A stretch of 64,000 bases of DNA from Tyto alba (lineage: Eukaryota; Chordata; Aves; Strigiformes; Tytonidae), in contig NW_024881313.1 in assembly GCF_018691265.1 (NCBI RefSeq), positions 10,430,501 to 10,494,500 of the forward strand, written 5' to 3'. Below, in pieces: positions 52,575 to 64,000 of this stretch. A model generated the notes under the pieces. The model saw only the letters and a program-made list of their open reading frames with translations. It did no database searches and had not been told where the DNA came from. Each line of letters begins with the position of its first letter. Positions within the stretch are counted from its first letter, which is position 1. The position numbers and the translations under genes are program-made.

Positions 52575-53719
52575 CCTTGCAAGTGAAGTGCATTAGGAAA
52601 GAAAACAACAGCTGGTAGCATGGAGCTGTGAGAGATTTTAAAAATCTGGGGTGAAGTAATGATTAGAAATGCAATATGGAGCTGTAGTATAAGAAGTAAA
52701 ACCGAAAGCACTGAACAAGACAAATATAATTTAGACAGAAGCACTGGTCTAATTACTAGGCTTACTTGGTAGCTTAGAATTATCACCCATAAAGGTTGAT
52801 TCCTCACCAATTCTCTGGCTGCAGAAAAGAATCCTACTAGACATCAGTGCTAAATTTATCATTCCTGTAGCATATGATTATCCAAAAATTAGAAAGGCAG
52901 ATTTCTTGAAGTGGTCGTTGTCTATATCCCTGTGAAAAGGGTCTATATCTATAGACTTCCCCGAAGTGGAATGTATATCATCACCAGCACATTCCATAGA
53001 AGACACATAGAGAACCATTTTACAGATTTATTTGAAGTATGCTTTTGGAAATTAATTGATTTCTTCTTGATTGCAGGTATTTTAAATTGTAATGGAGCAC
53101 AGGGATTAAAAAAATAATGTTTTCACTACAACATTCTAATAAATGAAACAATGTCATGTCAGGTACATAGCAGTTATTTGCTGATAATCAAACAAGATTA
53201 TGGTCACATAGCTTTGTACAGAGGAGCAAAAACATTACGCTGTTCTTAGCTTTACTCTGTACAAGTCATCCTGCCTCATCCTTTTAGGTGCTGTTCAGTG
53301 TAGGAAGTTTTCTAAACCTATGTTTTGCAGGGTAAGGTGATAAGTAGTTATAGTAGTAAAATCTATTATTTATACAGCTACCATGTTCATTTTCAATGCT
53401 AAGTCCTGATTTCTACTAAGACCTTCTGTCACACTAAAAATGCATTCTGAAGTCTCTGCACATTTACAGAACAGCATTTTTAACCACAGCTGATGACTGC
53501 GTTCAGTTTTCAGGGGAAAAAACATTGCCTAAAAATATAGAGTCACAAATATAGCATTAATTTTAATATTTTCAGGTTTCTAAAAAATCAGTGGCCTTTT
53601 TAAAAAAAACCTTATCCCACCCTACCCTCCAAAGCAGAAAGGAATGTACTGTTATTTAATAGCTGTGAACTTTTGCATTTAAGGTGCTGCAAGGAACAAA
53701 GGTGGACTGGGTTCAGATC
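52575..53719. other. Noncoding stretch
   Basis: No gene or named repeat was seen. The 99-codon minus-strand open frame ending in the G/T tract is explained in part by the low-complexity tract itself. Confidence 0.5.
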
Positions 53720-53885
53720 TTGGGTTCATCTGTGGTAAGTTACTAAAAGCCTTAGGTATAAGGGTACTTAGATGCCTTGTCCCACCTAAATACTGGTAAG
53801 GATATGTTATTTAAATCCTCTTTTAGCAAGTAAAATGAGGAATAATGAGACTTCATTTATCTTGTAGGGTTTGGGGGGAGGGAGG
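53720..53885 (+). mobile_element. Possible MIR/CORE-SINE-like fragment
   Basis: GGTAAGTTACTAAAAGCC and, about 90 bases later, CTCTTTTAGCAAGTAAAATG followed by AGGAATAATGAGACTTC and ATCTTGTAGGGTTTGG recall the CORE-SINE motifs GGCAAGTTACTTAACC and CTCATCTGTAAAATGGGGATAATA...CTCATAGGGTTG. The intervening TTAGATGCC...CACCTAAATACT looks like another amniote repeat, so the segment may be composite. Confidence 0.4.
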
Positions 53886-54062
53886 TCTTCTATCTAGGTG
53901 TGTTTTGAAACAAGAGAAGTTTTCAGTTTGGGATTAGACAACTCAAAGTAAGACTTGAAAGATGTCTGCATACACATGAACTAGATGTCAGTGCTCTCAG
54001 TGTAGTCAGTGGAGAACCAGTTATTTCTCTCAGTGAAGCCTGGAGAGCAATTCTGCCTACTC

Positions 54063-54130
54063 AGTCCTGCTGAATCACACCTGCAGTTCCACTGAATAGA
54101 TGCCTTTTGTCTTCAGTGGGAATAAAACTG
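54063..54130. repeat. Ancient amniote repeat scrap (CTTCAGTGGGAAT type)
   Basis: AGTCCTGCTGAATCACACCT, GCAGTTCCACTGAATAGATG and TTTTGTCTTCAGTGGGAATA resemble the palindromic CCACTGAAGTCAATGG...TTGACTTCAGTGGGA core of the same amniote-wide repeat class seen at 46.5 kb. It is diverged. Confidence 0.4.
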
Positions 54131-56345
54131 TCTACTTCACAGGTAGACACATGCATTAACATGCCTAAGTATGGTGTTAAGCTGAATCCCAGGCAAGCCA
54201 TCTCATTCTTAGAAATGGTCTTTTCATAGGGATGGGATTGGGAGGCAATGAAGCTTGAAGAGGGTGAGGCTTCCTAAACTCATAAATCTGCTCTTTTGGT
54301 AAAAAAAAAAAAATGTTAAAATCCTGTGAATCACAGTCAGACGGGCCAAATCTGTCCCCAGTCCTGTCAGGTTTAAATATTTCTGGAGGGATCCTAAGAA
54401 GAAAAGATTTTGTCAAAGAGTTTCTCCTACACGGAGTCTGATATTTCTCCTGTGTGTTCACAGAAGAGCTGCTTATTGTTTCCCTTATAACGTTTGATTG
54501 CTTACCTTTTTTCTTTTTTTCCATAATATCCTCATTGGGTCCTACTTTAGAATGGTATAAAGCATGGTGTTTCAAGTCTTTTAAGGGAATGAAAGGATTT
54601 TTTGGCAAGAACTGAATAGCAGTATTGAGATACTTCAGTTTTTCAGTGGTAGTTAAAATATTGGGTAGAGAAAAAGATTATTTAATTACATATAATCACC
54701 TGCATTACAGGGAAACAAAACTGGTTTATGTTTGTTTGTTTTCTAAAACAGAGTTACAGTTGTGCATGTGAAACAGCCAATGAGGAGTTGCTCCTTGCAA
54801 ACTTGTCCCTGAACTTCTGAACTACCTTAACAATGGTCTCATTAATTTAAGTACTACTCATTGTCATATCTGCTTTTACATATCCATATTAGTGGGTAAG
54901 GAAAATTGTTTTATTCATCTGACATAATTTGAAGATGAAATGTGAAGATCTATAACCTTGCTCTGAGATAGTAGGTCTATTATAACATATACAGAGAGGA
55001 CTCTTTTTTTTTAATTTCAGAAAGAGCTTCATTGGTTCTCTAGTATGACCAAGGCTGGTAAATGTGGAACTGTTTGTAGGCTTTATTTTTGTTCATGATA
55101 AAAAACCTCTTCAGATTAATGAGTCATTGGTGCCTCAGCATCTGCTCCCAAGACTGGGGAATTTTGGAAAGAAGCTGAGGAGAAATATGGGGATAAAAAT
55201 AAGTAAAATGTTAAGAGCAGAAATCCTCATGATGGGGAATGGACACAAAGGATTTAAGAAGTGTTACAGGAATGTTCATTTAGTGGAGCAAAATGACAGA
55301 TTAAATCACAGATATAATGAAGATAATTTTTAAGTAAACATTTTGATAAGCAAAAATGTGCAGTTTTTTGGTCTTACTAATAACTGTTGTTAAAACATAA
55401 TATATTCAAAAGCAAGTGTCAGAATTCCTTATTTAAAACAGATATTTCTATTGCAGGTTAGAAACAGTACCCTTTTCCATGGAATATCCTTCTCACATTT
55501 TGTAAACTGTACCACTAAAGTATCACACTGTTTTATAATAGCTGGTTTTTAACCTCCTATAATTTGTCTCAGTTAAGTGTACCACTTTTCTATAACTCTA
55601 GGAGAAATAAATTATCTTTTTTTCTCATGAACATCCTGTTGCATATTGGCACAAGACATATGCAGCCTGAAGCACAACTCAAAAGTCACTGAGTTTCTTC
55701 TGCATTATGGCACCCAGCACATCCTCTGAGACTCTTAAAATTATTGGAGTGTGTTGTTTATATTTCAATGTGAGCATTTTTCCTTGTATTTTAGGGTAAG
55801 TTTCTGCTCTGTATGGATGTCAGTAGCAGGCTTCTCTCTGCTGGAGTCTCTAGTGTAAGGACGAGGGTATGTGAGAAAGGCATTGTACTTAATCCAGTGA
55901 GAACAGGCTTCATAGCTAATAAATGAAGAGTATGGGTTATGGATATGATTATCATCCTGGGTTTGTTCATGGGTTTTTTTTATAGCCTTTGCAGAGGGAG
56001 CGCTTCCAATCAGGAAACTATTTTTCTCAAAAACCTAGAGAACTTACATTCTGCCCAGTAGCCCAACAAAATCAGGGAACAGTGCACAGACCTTCGGTGA
56101 ATTTGTTGCACCTTTTGTCTGCAAATATAAAGATAATAGATGATATTCAGAAACATTAGTACCTGTCTGGAGTGTGTGAACAGACTGGTAGTCATAACTG
56201 GACTGTCTGTACAAATATTTCAATCCAAATGGATACTTGGATCCTGCAACAAGAAGTAGCAGTGGGTGGCAAGACATTTATTGAGAAGAAATAGATAAGC
56301 CAGCAAAGACAGTAAGAGAAAAGAGGAAATATGCTTGGGACCAGA
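54131..56345. other. Noncoding stretch
   Basis: A 143-codon minus-strand open frame (54608 down to 54177) is notable for length but has no recognisable domain, no clear promoter or splice context, and includes a K-rich and an F-rich segment from homopolymers. I leave it uncalled. The rest is AT-rich without named repeats. Confidence 0.45.
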
Positions 56346-57140
56346 AACATAAGAACATTAAAAAATCTATCCAGTGTCAGCTAAAAGATTATCTAGCCAG
56401 GTGCTCTTTCTTAGTGCCATCTACCAATAAGTCTAAGAAGAGAAGAACTGGGTAACATGTAGTATATTTCCCCTATTTGTGGTGCTTTTTCTATGTGGAA
56501 TTCAGTGGCTATTTCTTCCACAAATCCCCCCCAGTAATTTTTGAACTGTTTTAGCATCCTGTTGCAGAGTTTATCATCTTAATTGCATGCTGTGTAAAGA
56601 AACATTTTGTTTGTTGTGCCTACTGCCTCCTAGGTCCTCTTCATCTGTCCTAGCTTCTTCCTGGGAGAGATGGTGAATACTCATATGCTATTCATTCTCC
56701 CCATGGCATACCTGATTTTGGAGAACTTTGTTCTATCTCTCTGATTCATCACCTTTCTAGGCTGAAGAGTCCAAAAGGTGTTCCAGTATTTTGATTGTTC
56801 CCACTTTCTTTCTCCATACTTTTTCCTGGTTTATTATACTCTTTTTTTCTCTTTCTTTCCCCCTCTCCCCCATTTTCCCTTAGGGGGGGAAGAAAACTGA
56901 GTATAATATTCAGCATCACAGCACAATTCCTGCAAATGCTATTAAGCACTGCTCCAACCCTTCATTCAGCCATTGTAAGCCCAAGACACTGCCCCTCAGA
57001 GCTCATCACTGTTTGTAAAATTTGGATTGTTTTTTATTTTCCTCTATGCATCACTTTACATTTATCCACATGAAATTATTTCTGGTTTTTTATACCCGAG
57101 TCACTCAGTACTGCAAGGCCCTTTTGAAGCTCTTCATGAT
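56346..57140 (-). mobile_element. Very old CR1-family LINE fragment
   Basis: On the + strand it reads AACATAAGAACATTAAAAAA, ATCTAGCCAG, TGTTGCAGAGTTTATCATCT, TTGCATGCTGTGTAAAGAAA, AGGCTGAAGAGTCC, TGCATCACTTTACATTTATC with ACATGAAATT, and CACTCAGTACTGCAAGGCCC followed by TTTTGAAGCTCTTC. These follow, in antisense and in order, the long CR1 type abundant in turtles and crocodilians (AACATAAGAAC 3' end; GCATTACTTTGCATTTATCAACATTGAA; GATCCTTTTGTAGCTCTTC). It spans nearly 800 bp and is heavily substituted, with a pyrimidine-rich expansion at 56820-56880. It predates the other CR1 copies here. Confidence 0.75.
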
Positions 57141-57399
57141 TGATTTGTGTTTATTACTGAAAGTGGTCAGAGCAAGCAGGGTGTTCAGGAGTGGGTTCCT
57201 GAACCGTTGTGAGAGCACAGCTGAAGGCAGGACCAGAACTGAACAGGCAAGGGGGAAGGGTGGTAGTTAGAGATGGAAAGAACTGCAGTTGAGAGAAAAT
57301 TGGGCAGAGATCTGGAAAAGTGGGGCAGGTGGACAGCAGAGATTGCAGACCAACTGCATGCAGAAGTGCGAGCTACAGTGCAAAACTGTATTATAAAGC

Positions 57400-57561
57400 A
57401 TGAGAGAAAATGGAGTCAAATACAGCTTTACCACACTACGACTAATAAATGTCAGGAAGAACTATCTCACAGTGTTACTTAATGATAGAAGCTTCTATGG
57501 GATAGCTTTCCCACTACAGGTGGTGTTGTATGATAATGTGAAAATGTTATTTATTGTGTAA
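57400..57561 (+). pseudogene. Possible LINE ORF2 C-terminal fragment, not firmly identified
   Basis: A 53-codon frame from 57400 to the stop at 57559 includes NVRKNYLTVLLNDRSFYGIA and FPLQVVLYDNV. The R-K-N-Y/F-L-T start recalls the IRKNFFTERVV motif near the end of CR1-like ORF2, but the expected W and PREVV residues are absent. It lies next to the old CR1, in the opposite orientation. It could equally be a chance frame. Confidence 0.2.
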
Positions 57562-58533
57562 AACTGGAACTGTTCTTTCAGGATTTTAACTTTCTGCACT
57601 TACCTGTACAAACTCTGCTTATGCATTGTGCCATAAGAGATTAACACTTAGATTTACCATAAGTACAGTTGGTAATGGAAAAAGAAAAAATTGACAAAGA
57701 TGTCTCTATTAAAATCATGCCAGTCACACATAAATCTCTTATGGATGTGCATCTCCACTGGCTATTTCCTTACCTTTGCGTATGATTCATTATAAAGCAG
57801 AACAGGAATTATATGATTGTTAAGACAGAAGTAGAAAGAAGAGAAGAACATTAGAAAAAGTCATATATTCTTATTAATATATATTATGTGCTGCAATGAA
57901 ATCATTTTTACCTAAGTATAAAATTACCTAGATAATAGATTTATGAACAGTAAGAAAAGATGGAAAATATGTTGTCTGTTGAAAACTTCTGTGAGGAATA
58001 GAACTTGATAAAAATATTTTTTATAATGAACTGTACAAAACATTAAAATACTTTTTAGCAACTGAAGTTTTATTTATTTTATCAGATATTGAGTATTTAA
58101 TTAGATAAAATCCAATGTATCAGCACATTTTATTAACAGAAATACAAAGTACAGTCACCGTGACATAAAGTCTGCTGTAAATTTTATTTCACTTACTCTT
58201 GAATGTATGTCTCACAGGCCAGGACACAATAAACCAAAAGCAGCAACATCAGACACACCTTAGAAAATGTTTTTTCCCATACAGACTTTGTTTGCCCATA
58301 CATTAGGAACCAGCACTAGGGTTTCTATATTGTTGGGATTTTTTAATGCAGTAGTAAATTCCAAACTCTTAATAGATACAGCCACTGACTAACATAAACA
58401 TTTTTTTTTTCTAAAGGGGTAATTTGCTTTCATAAATTTGGCTATTTTTTTTTTTCTTTTTTCACTCTCTCTCTTTTTTTTTTTTTTTCCATATTGCTTT
58501 ATGATGTAAGTTGCCACAAACTCTCTGAATTAA
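57562..58533. other. AT-rich noncoding stretch with T tracts
   Basis: No gene was seen. T-rich low-complexity tracts occur at 58402-58411, 58446-58461 and 58474-58489, just upstream of the CR1 terminus. Confidence 0.55.
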
Positions 58534-58793
58534 AATCATAAAATCACCGAATGGTTTGGGTTGGAAGGGACTGTTAAAGATTTAAAGATCACCTAGTTCC
58601 AACCCCCCTGCCCCGGGCAGGGCCCCCTTCCCCCAGCCCAGGGTGCTCCCAGCCCCATCCAACCTGGCCTTGAGCCCTTCCAGGGAGGGGGCAGCCACAG
58701 CTGCTCTGGGCAACCTGCTCCAGTGTCTCACCACCCTCATTGTAAAAAAAAATTCTTCCTTATATCTATTGTGCATGTACTCTCTTTCAATTT
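58534..58793 (-). mobile_element. CR1 LINE, short 3' end fragment
   Basis: On the + strand it begins with AATCATAAAATCACCGAATG then GTTTGGGTTGGAAGGGACTG, ATCACCTAGTTCCAACCCCC, and the GC-rich block up to TTCTTCCTTATATCTA, the reversed 3' end of a typical avian CR1. On the minus strand the last ORF2 residues are visible in one frame: FFTMRVVRHWSRLPRAAVAA then PSLEGLKARLDGA. It is severely 5' truncated (about 260 bp) and distinctly GC-richer than its surroundings, as expected of CR1. Confidence 0.95.
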
Positions 58794-61700
58794 GATAGAA
58801 TCATAAATAACAATAAACCTTCCTTAAAACTAGATTATTCCCAGCTGTATACTATATAGGGTTTTACACCATTCTCCGAAGTCTGTGGTACTAACCACTC
58901 TCAGTGACAGAATATTGGAACAGATGTTCAGCTTTTTTGCCCAGCATGGCATTTCCTATACTCCCAGTTTCATTTTTAGACCTTATTATCTGTATTTTCA
59001 GACTTCAGAAATATGGGTTTTAACTTGGGTCTCCTTTATGTTTATTTTATTTTTGTCTCCTTCTCTATTTTACCATCATTCTTCTTGCACCATTGCAGAA
59101 CTTCAATGCATTTTGAAATTCGGTTCCTATCTTTTCCTCATTCTTCTCTTTCTTGATTCCTCTATTTTCCCTGATGATGATCTCCTTGGTTTTTTTTCGC
59201 ATATACTTGTCAACCACTTGGACACTTCACAGTTTCTCCTCTGTGGAAATACACCTCTGTCTCACAGCTTCATTTCTATGTGCTTCTCTGGTATTTTTCG
59301 TTCCCTGCAGAGGTGGTTCTACACATTATTCAACATTTTCTTGGAACAGAGGACAAAAGAGTGAACAGGGGAGCCAGAGAGACCTATTCCTTTTAAATAC
59401 TTGCCCTGAATCTGTGGCTCTGAGCACCTTCCAGAAATGTGATGAATGAGATGATAAGCATCCACTGTATATGGCTTCTTTCACACTTTGTTTTCTTTTC
59501 CCCATGCATTTTTTTTTAATTCATTAAATTTTGTACAGTCTTGTCACTCACTGACAAACAAACAGTACTTCTGCAACATAATTGGAATAGGTTTAAAAAA
59601 AAAAATTCAGAAAGCAGTGTTTAGGGATTATATTTTGGGGAACAGTATAGTTTATGCAGGAAATCAAGTGCTGCTTGCCCATGAGCAGACATTCTTGCAT
59701 AGATTTGTGGTAGAGGTTGCTTCCTGGCAGTGGACTTTTAAAGGAATTTACCTTTGAAAAATTGAGAATTCTAGTAGTTTCATGGGTAAAAATCTCTATA
59801 CTTTCTATAGGTTAGAGGATAAAAGATGACAGCACTACAAACTAAAATTTGGTCTTTCTCTGCCATATGAGAATATTGAAAATTCTTTCCAATAGTGTAT
59901 TTCTAAATGATCATAATATAGTTAAATTCTGTATGTATTTTCATGCAGATGGCCAGAGGCATATTCTTCATGAAAGGCCATCCTTGTGCTAAATTTAAAA
60001 TCTCTGCTCTGAAAGTGTAGCTGTATTAAAACAGTTCAAAGTGTATGTTATCAAACACACTTAATATAAGCAAATATACGTGTTTTTCTCCAATCATTTT
60101 CAAAAATGGTCAAAGTATTTCAGCTGAAATTTTATAAAAATTGCAGTCAGAAATTTTCTGATGTAGAAATTTTTAGCTCAAGTTATTGAAGCTTGACACT
60201 GCATAATTAAAATAAAGTGGAAATAAATATAATAAATAGTAAATATAAGAAGTGTAAATAGAATGTGGTAGAAAGTGTGATGAACTTACAAATGTAGCAG
60301 TAAGATCTTGCCCCAACTGTAGACCCTTAACACCAGAATATGAATTTGTTTCTTAAGTTTAAAGATACTCCTGTTTTGTTGTCATGACCTTTTATTAGCA
60401 GCCCACAGCTGGTCTATTGTTATGCACGTTCTGATAGAGTGTGCATACTGCAGTGATTTAAGTATAGATGCTCTTCAGGTGTAGAATAAAGTATTTACTA
60501 TTTCCATATTTAGATACAGGACAATTTTTCAGTGACATGCCTTGTAATTGCTTAATCAGAAAGGTTATATAAAATAGTTTTAGCAGTAGGGGGGTTTCTG
60601 ATTAACTGATAATGGAGCAAACCCATATCACAGACTATTTTGATCATTTTGCCTTGATTACCAAATATTAGCCTGAACTTTTCCAGGAAACATATCCAAG
60701 TTCCTAAGTCTGACATCTATTCACAGTACAGAAACACTATAAGAAATGGCAGTGTTAGCCTTCCTATACTGTCTTGCCAATTTGTTTCATCCCTGCTTAG
60801 GAAGATTGTTCCACTTATGAGAAAATTGACCAACACTTGAGGGTGTGGAACACCACCAGCCTAAAGAGTGTTCAGGCTCTTGAAGTACAGTTTTGTTTTG
60901 TTGTACCTACACCCATAGACTATATATTTTGACATACTGTAATCCAATAGCAGGATTAGTTAGGTCAGGCTTTAATCATGACTGATGTTTTATTTATATT
61001 GCATTTCAAACACAAAGTTGTTTAAGAGTTTATCTATGCACTTTGAAGCATATGCAAAAACACTTTCCTGTAAAATAATCTATTCCCTTTCCTACTCCAA
61101 CAAAACCAGTACTGTAAAGAAAAGTGCTGCTGTATAGCATTTTCTTTTCTCTTACTGAAACAGACTTCATCTTTATTTTGGTCATCTCATTAAAAGTTGG
61201 CACAAGTCTAAATTATCAGCTCTTCTAGGAGAGAAACAATAGACATGACAGCAGCCTGTGATTCAGTTTCCTACAATTTTAATGCTGCAAAATTGTTATT
61301 AAATATTTATTTATTTACCAATCTAAAATTTATTTATAACAATGTGAAAGAAATTAGAACGGCCATGAGAGTAGTTCATTCATCTTCCAATGGACTCTTC
61401 TACTATTTGCTGCTGTCATGATAAGCCGATAAGCTTCACCAGTTTGAAAGAGGAATGTAAGTGGAAGATACTAGTTTAGAGGTTTTTTATCATTAGAAAA
61501 ATAAGAATATTTACTATAATAATAAGACTGATCTTGCTTATGGAAATTTTAGTATCATTTGCCTTGATTTTTTTTACATTTAACTTCTTTTTCTATATAT
61601 AAGAAAAGTTCTAATACAATTCTCTGTTCAATAAAAACTATAGTGCATTTGAATAAAAGTATGCAATCTAATCTATTTCCTGGCTGGTAAAGGGAGTTGG

Positions 61701-63156
61701 TAAATCCTTCTGAAAATGAAGGATAAAATTATTTGTATATACATCTATCTTTGTCCTGGAAACACTATCAATTAGATTGTCTTTCTATCCTTAAAAACAG
61801 AGATACAGTCAACTAGAGAAAGGAGGACAAGCTCACAAGACTCCATTTTTTGACCTAATAGAATCTTATATGGTATATTAAAATTACAAGAAATAGATCT
61901 AACATTAAAACCTACCTGATAAATATACTTAATCTTCTGTCATATAATTCTACAAAGTTTTATTTTATAGATCTAAATTTTCTAGTAAACCTTGAGTGCA
62001 CTGACAGTGCTGGGTTTTGTTTTGCTGAAATCAAAATACATGAATTTGACACAATATGTTCTGAATAACTGTAAAATATATCTGCCTAATTTATCTTTGT
62101 GCAAGTCAAAGAGTTTATTATATACAGTGGTAATAATTTAATAAAAATATTTTAAAGCAGACTTTTCCATAAAAAAAAAAAAAAAAGAAAAAATGCTTCA
62201 TTTGGGGTAAAAATAACTGAATAGCAAGAGGGAAGGCTCTCAAATGAGAAGATTCAAAGGCTTGTTGATCTTACTCAATAATGGGATCAAAAGAAATGAC
62301 AAAGTATTTTTCTGAATACTTAACATCAGGTTTTTTTAATTTTCATTATTCAGCATCCCTGTGTTGAAAGTGAACAGAGAAATAGCTGCATCCAGATTTT
62401 CCAAAGGAACCCAACAGGAATTCAGGATATTGTTCACATTTGCTTGGAAATTAAAGGACTTTATATTTCTTCATATACATTGGCATAAATAGAGCAGTTG
62501 ATCCCAGGTCAGCATGTCAGTGTGCTAACTAATCTGAAGGTATAGAAGGAAGGTTCATCAGATCACTTCCACTCACATACTCTTGGAGTCTGGAACCTGC
62601 ATCTGGTCTGAGCTTTTCTGGCTGGTGGAGCTCTTTTGAGAATATGCCATTTATCCTACAGCAGGTTCTCAAAAATTGTCTCCAAATATTTTGAGATTTT
62701 CTGTGCAAAAACCTTTGGAAATGCCTGTAGCTTCTTCATCAGAAGTGGGTCACATCCTTTTTATTCTTCTGTTCCCCATCCCCTGCAAGGTGCCATGTTG
62801 GACATCCTTACAGGCCTCGTACTCCACCAGGAATTGCTGGCTCTTGTGCCAGCAGGTTTCTGGGAATGGCCAGTACTGTAGTGCCCCTTCTGCTTTTGTG
62901 ACCTTAAGAGCCACTAAGAAGACTTTTATGTATAATTTGAAATAAGTATCAAGGGTAGGGTTTGTACTTTTGACAATATGTTTGACAGTCATCTATGTCT
63001 GCATTTCACTCTTCACTTCTAGCCTACGCAAACTCAGTCATTTTCAAGTCCCAAGCACACTGTGCTGTGTCTGTGTCAAAGAACAGTTTATACAAGTGGA
63101 TGAACTGTGTTCATATCTGATTCCTAAGTGTGAATAACGAATCCTAATTCAGTGTC
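58794..63156. other. AT-rich noncoding stretch
   Basis: The 159-codon open frame at 58885-59364 (+), with a second long overlapping frame, lies in T/C-rich sequence where stop codons are scarce; the peptide is hydrophobic and unrecognised, so no gene is called. An A-rich tract lies at 62171-62191. The block 62580-62930 is GC-richer but matches nothing I know. Confidence 0.5.
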
Positions 63157-63177
63157 TTTTTTTTTTTTTTTTTTTTT
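63157..63177. repeat. Poly(T) tract (21 T)
   Basis: An uninterrupted run of 21 T. No reversed retroposon is recognisable downstream. Confidence 0.95.
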
Positions 63178-64000
63178 CATTTAGCTTCTTGTTTTGTTGA
63201 AGAATAATAATTACTCATGAGAGTTCAACAAAACTGAACATACTTATTTGAAATGGTACTGCTGGTGTCCTGATTGTATTTAACAGTATGCAATAAATCT
63301 GGTGAAACGGAAGTGCAGTCTTGATGTATTTAAGAAGAAGAGTAATCTCTGCCTGCTGTCATGATAATCTAAACAATTTACTAGCATTATATCCAGTCTT
63401 ATTTTTCTGTAGAATCGGTTAATGAACTTCAAGATTCGGGTCCCATCACCCATTTAAAATGTGTTTATGAGTTCATTACCCGGTAATATAGCTCTCCTAC
63501 TGCAAAATATCTAGAGATTGTTAGATCTGGAATTTTTATTTTGTTCTAATATCTCATCTGTCATTATGAACAATAAGCATTTAGCTTTACCTTTGGCTAA
63601 CTTAAGTCAAGCTGCATTTTTGTCTTGGCTCTTCTTCATGATGGGATTGCCTTGCTTGCACATTCTAGTACTCTGTGGAATAGAGATTTTAACCATGAAT
63701 CAGATATCGTATAGTAGATGTAAGACATGGAATAAAATCGATACATTTTTCTGAGGCATGTCACTGGTTAAGTGACAAAAAATATTCTGATAGTCACTGA
63801 AAAAGAAAAGTCAAAGGTACATTTGAACCTGTCAGTTCAACACATTTCTGTTATCCCTTTAGGGGATATCATACAACTTGACACCAACATTTAAGCTTTG
63901 AAAATTATGAGCTCATCTATTTCAAATGGGATGTCACATGTTCCCAAGCCTTTGCCATTACTTATAATGGAAGACAGGATGATCACTTTTGTCACATATT
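63178..64000. other. AT-rich noncoding stretch to window end
   Basis: No gene, exon or named repeat was seen. Confidence 0.55.

Noticed and set aside
54177..54608. 143-codon minus-strand open frame
   Set aside because: Mildly long for the base composition but with no domain, no family resemblance, and K-rich and F-rich runs from homopolymer tracts. Insufficient to call a gene.
58885..59364. 159-codon open frame on the + strand, the longest in the window
   Set aside because: The region is T/C-rich, which depletes stop codons; a second forward frame is open at the same place. The peptide is hydrophobic, without recognisable domain, start context or splice signals.
1..64000. Bacterial-style systems: operons, CRISPR arrays, phage or defence islands
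   Set aside because: The sequence is vertebrate, with avian repeats and no dense coding. No regularly spaced repeats with unique spacers or clustered genes were seen.

Overview
This window is vertebrate nuclear DNA, almost certainly from a bird. It is AT-rich and stop-dense in all frames, and I found no complete protein gene. The lineage call rests on its repeats: at least three CR1 LINE fragments, two of them with the 3' end typical of avian CR1 (repeats of the CATAGAAT type followed by a GGTTNGGGTTGGAAGGGACC-like block), and one solo LTR of an avian endogenous-retrovirus type. Several degraded repeats of kinds widespread in amniotes (turtle, crocodile, bird) are also present. I cannot name the species.

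Layout. 1-9.3 kb is AT-rich noncoding DNA with an ancient repeat scrap (~1.9 kb) and a 322-bp terminal-inverted-repeat element (2671-2992). At 9333-9397 lies the best candidate for a host exon, on the + strand, with strong splice signals and a 21-codon open frame; I do not recognise the gene. 9.4-25 kb is mostly featureless, with a small tandem repeat (13.1 kb) and a tRNA-derived SINE-like fragment (19.6 kb). A fairly well-preserved CR1 3' fragment sits at 25.2-25.7 kb. From 26 to 38 kb there are only poly(A) tracts and AT-rich sequence, ending in a long CCCT/GGGA microsatellite (38.34-38.58 kb). A 586-bp solo LTR follows at 39.1-39.7 kb. 44-46.6 kb holds a MIR-like fragment, an old CR1 and an ancient amniote repeat. 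51.9-54.1 kb holds an A-rich tract, a compact G-quadruplex motif and more ancient repeats. 56.3-57.1 kb is a very old CR1, and 58.5-58.8 kb a younger CR1 3' end. The remainder is AT-rich sequence with homopolymer tracts.

Taken together, this looks like part of a very large intron or a gene-poor interval. If the exon at 9.3 kb is real, the host gene runs on the + strand and all four CR1 fragments lie antisense to it. There is no operon, CRISPR array, rRNA or functional tRNA gene, and I saw no convincing novel biological system. The observations most worth checking are the orphan exon, the inverted-repeat element and the tRNA-derived SINE-like segment.
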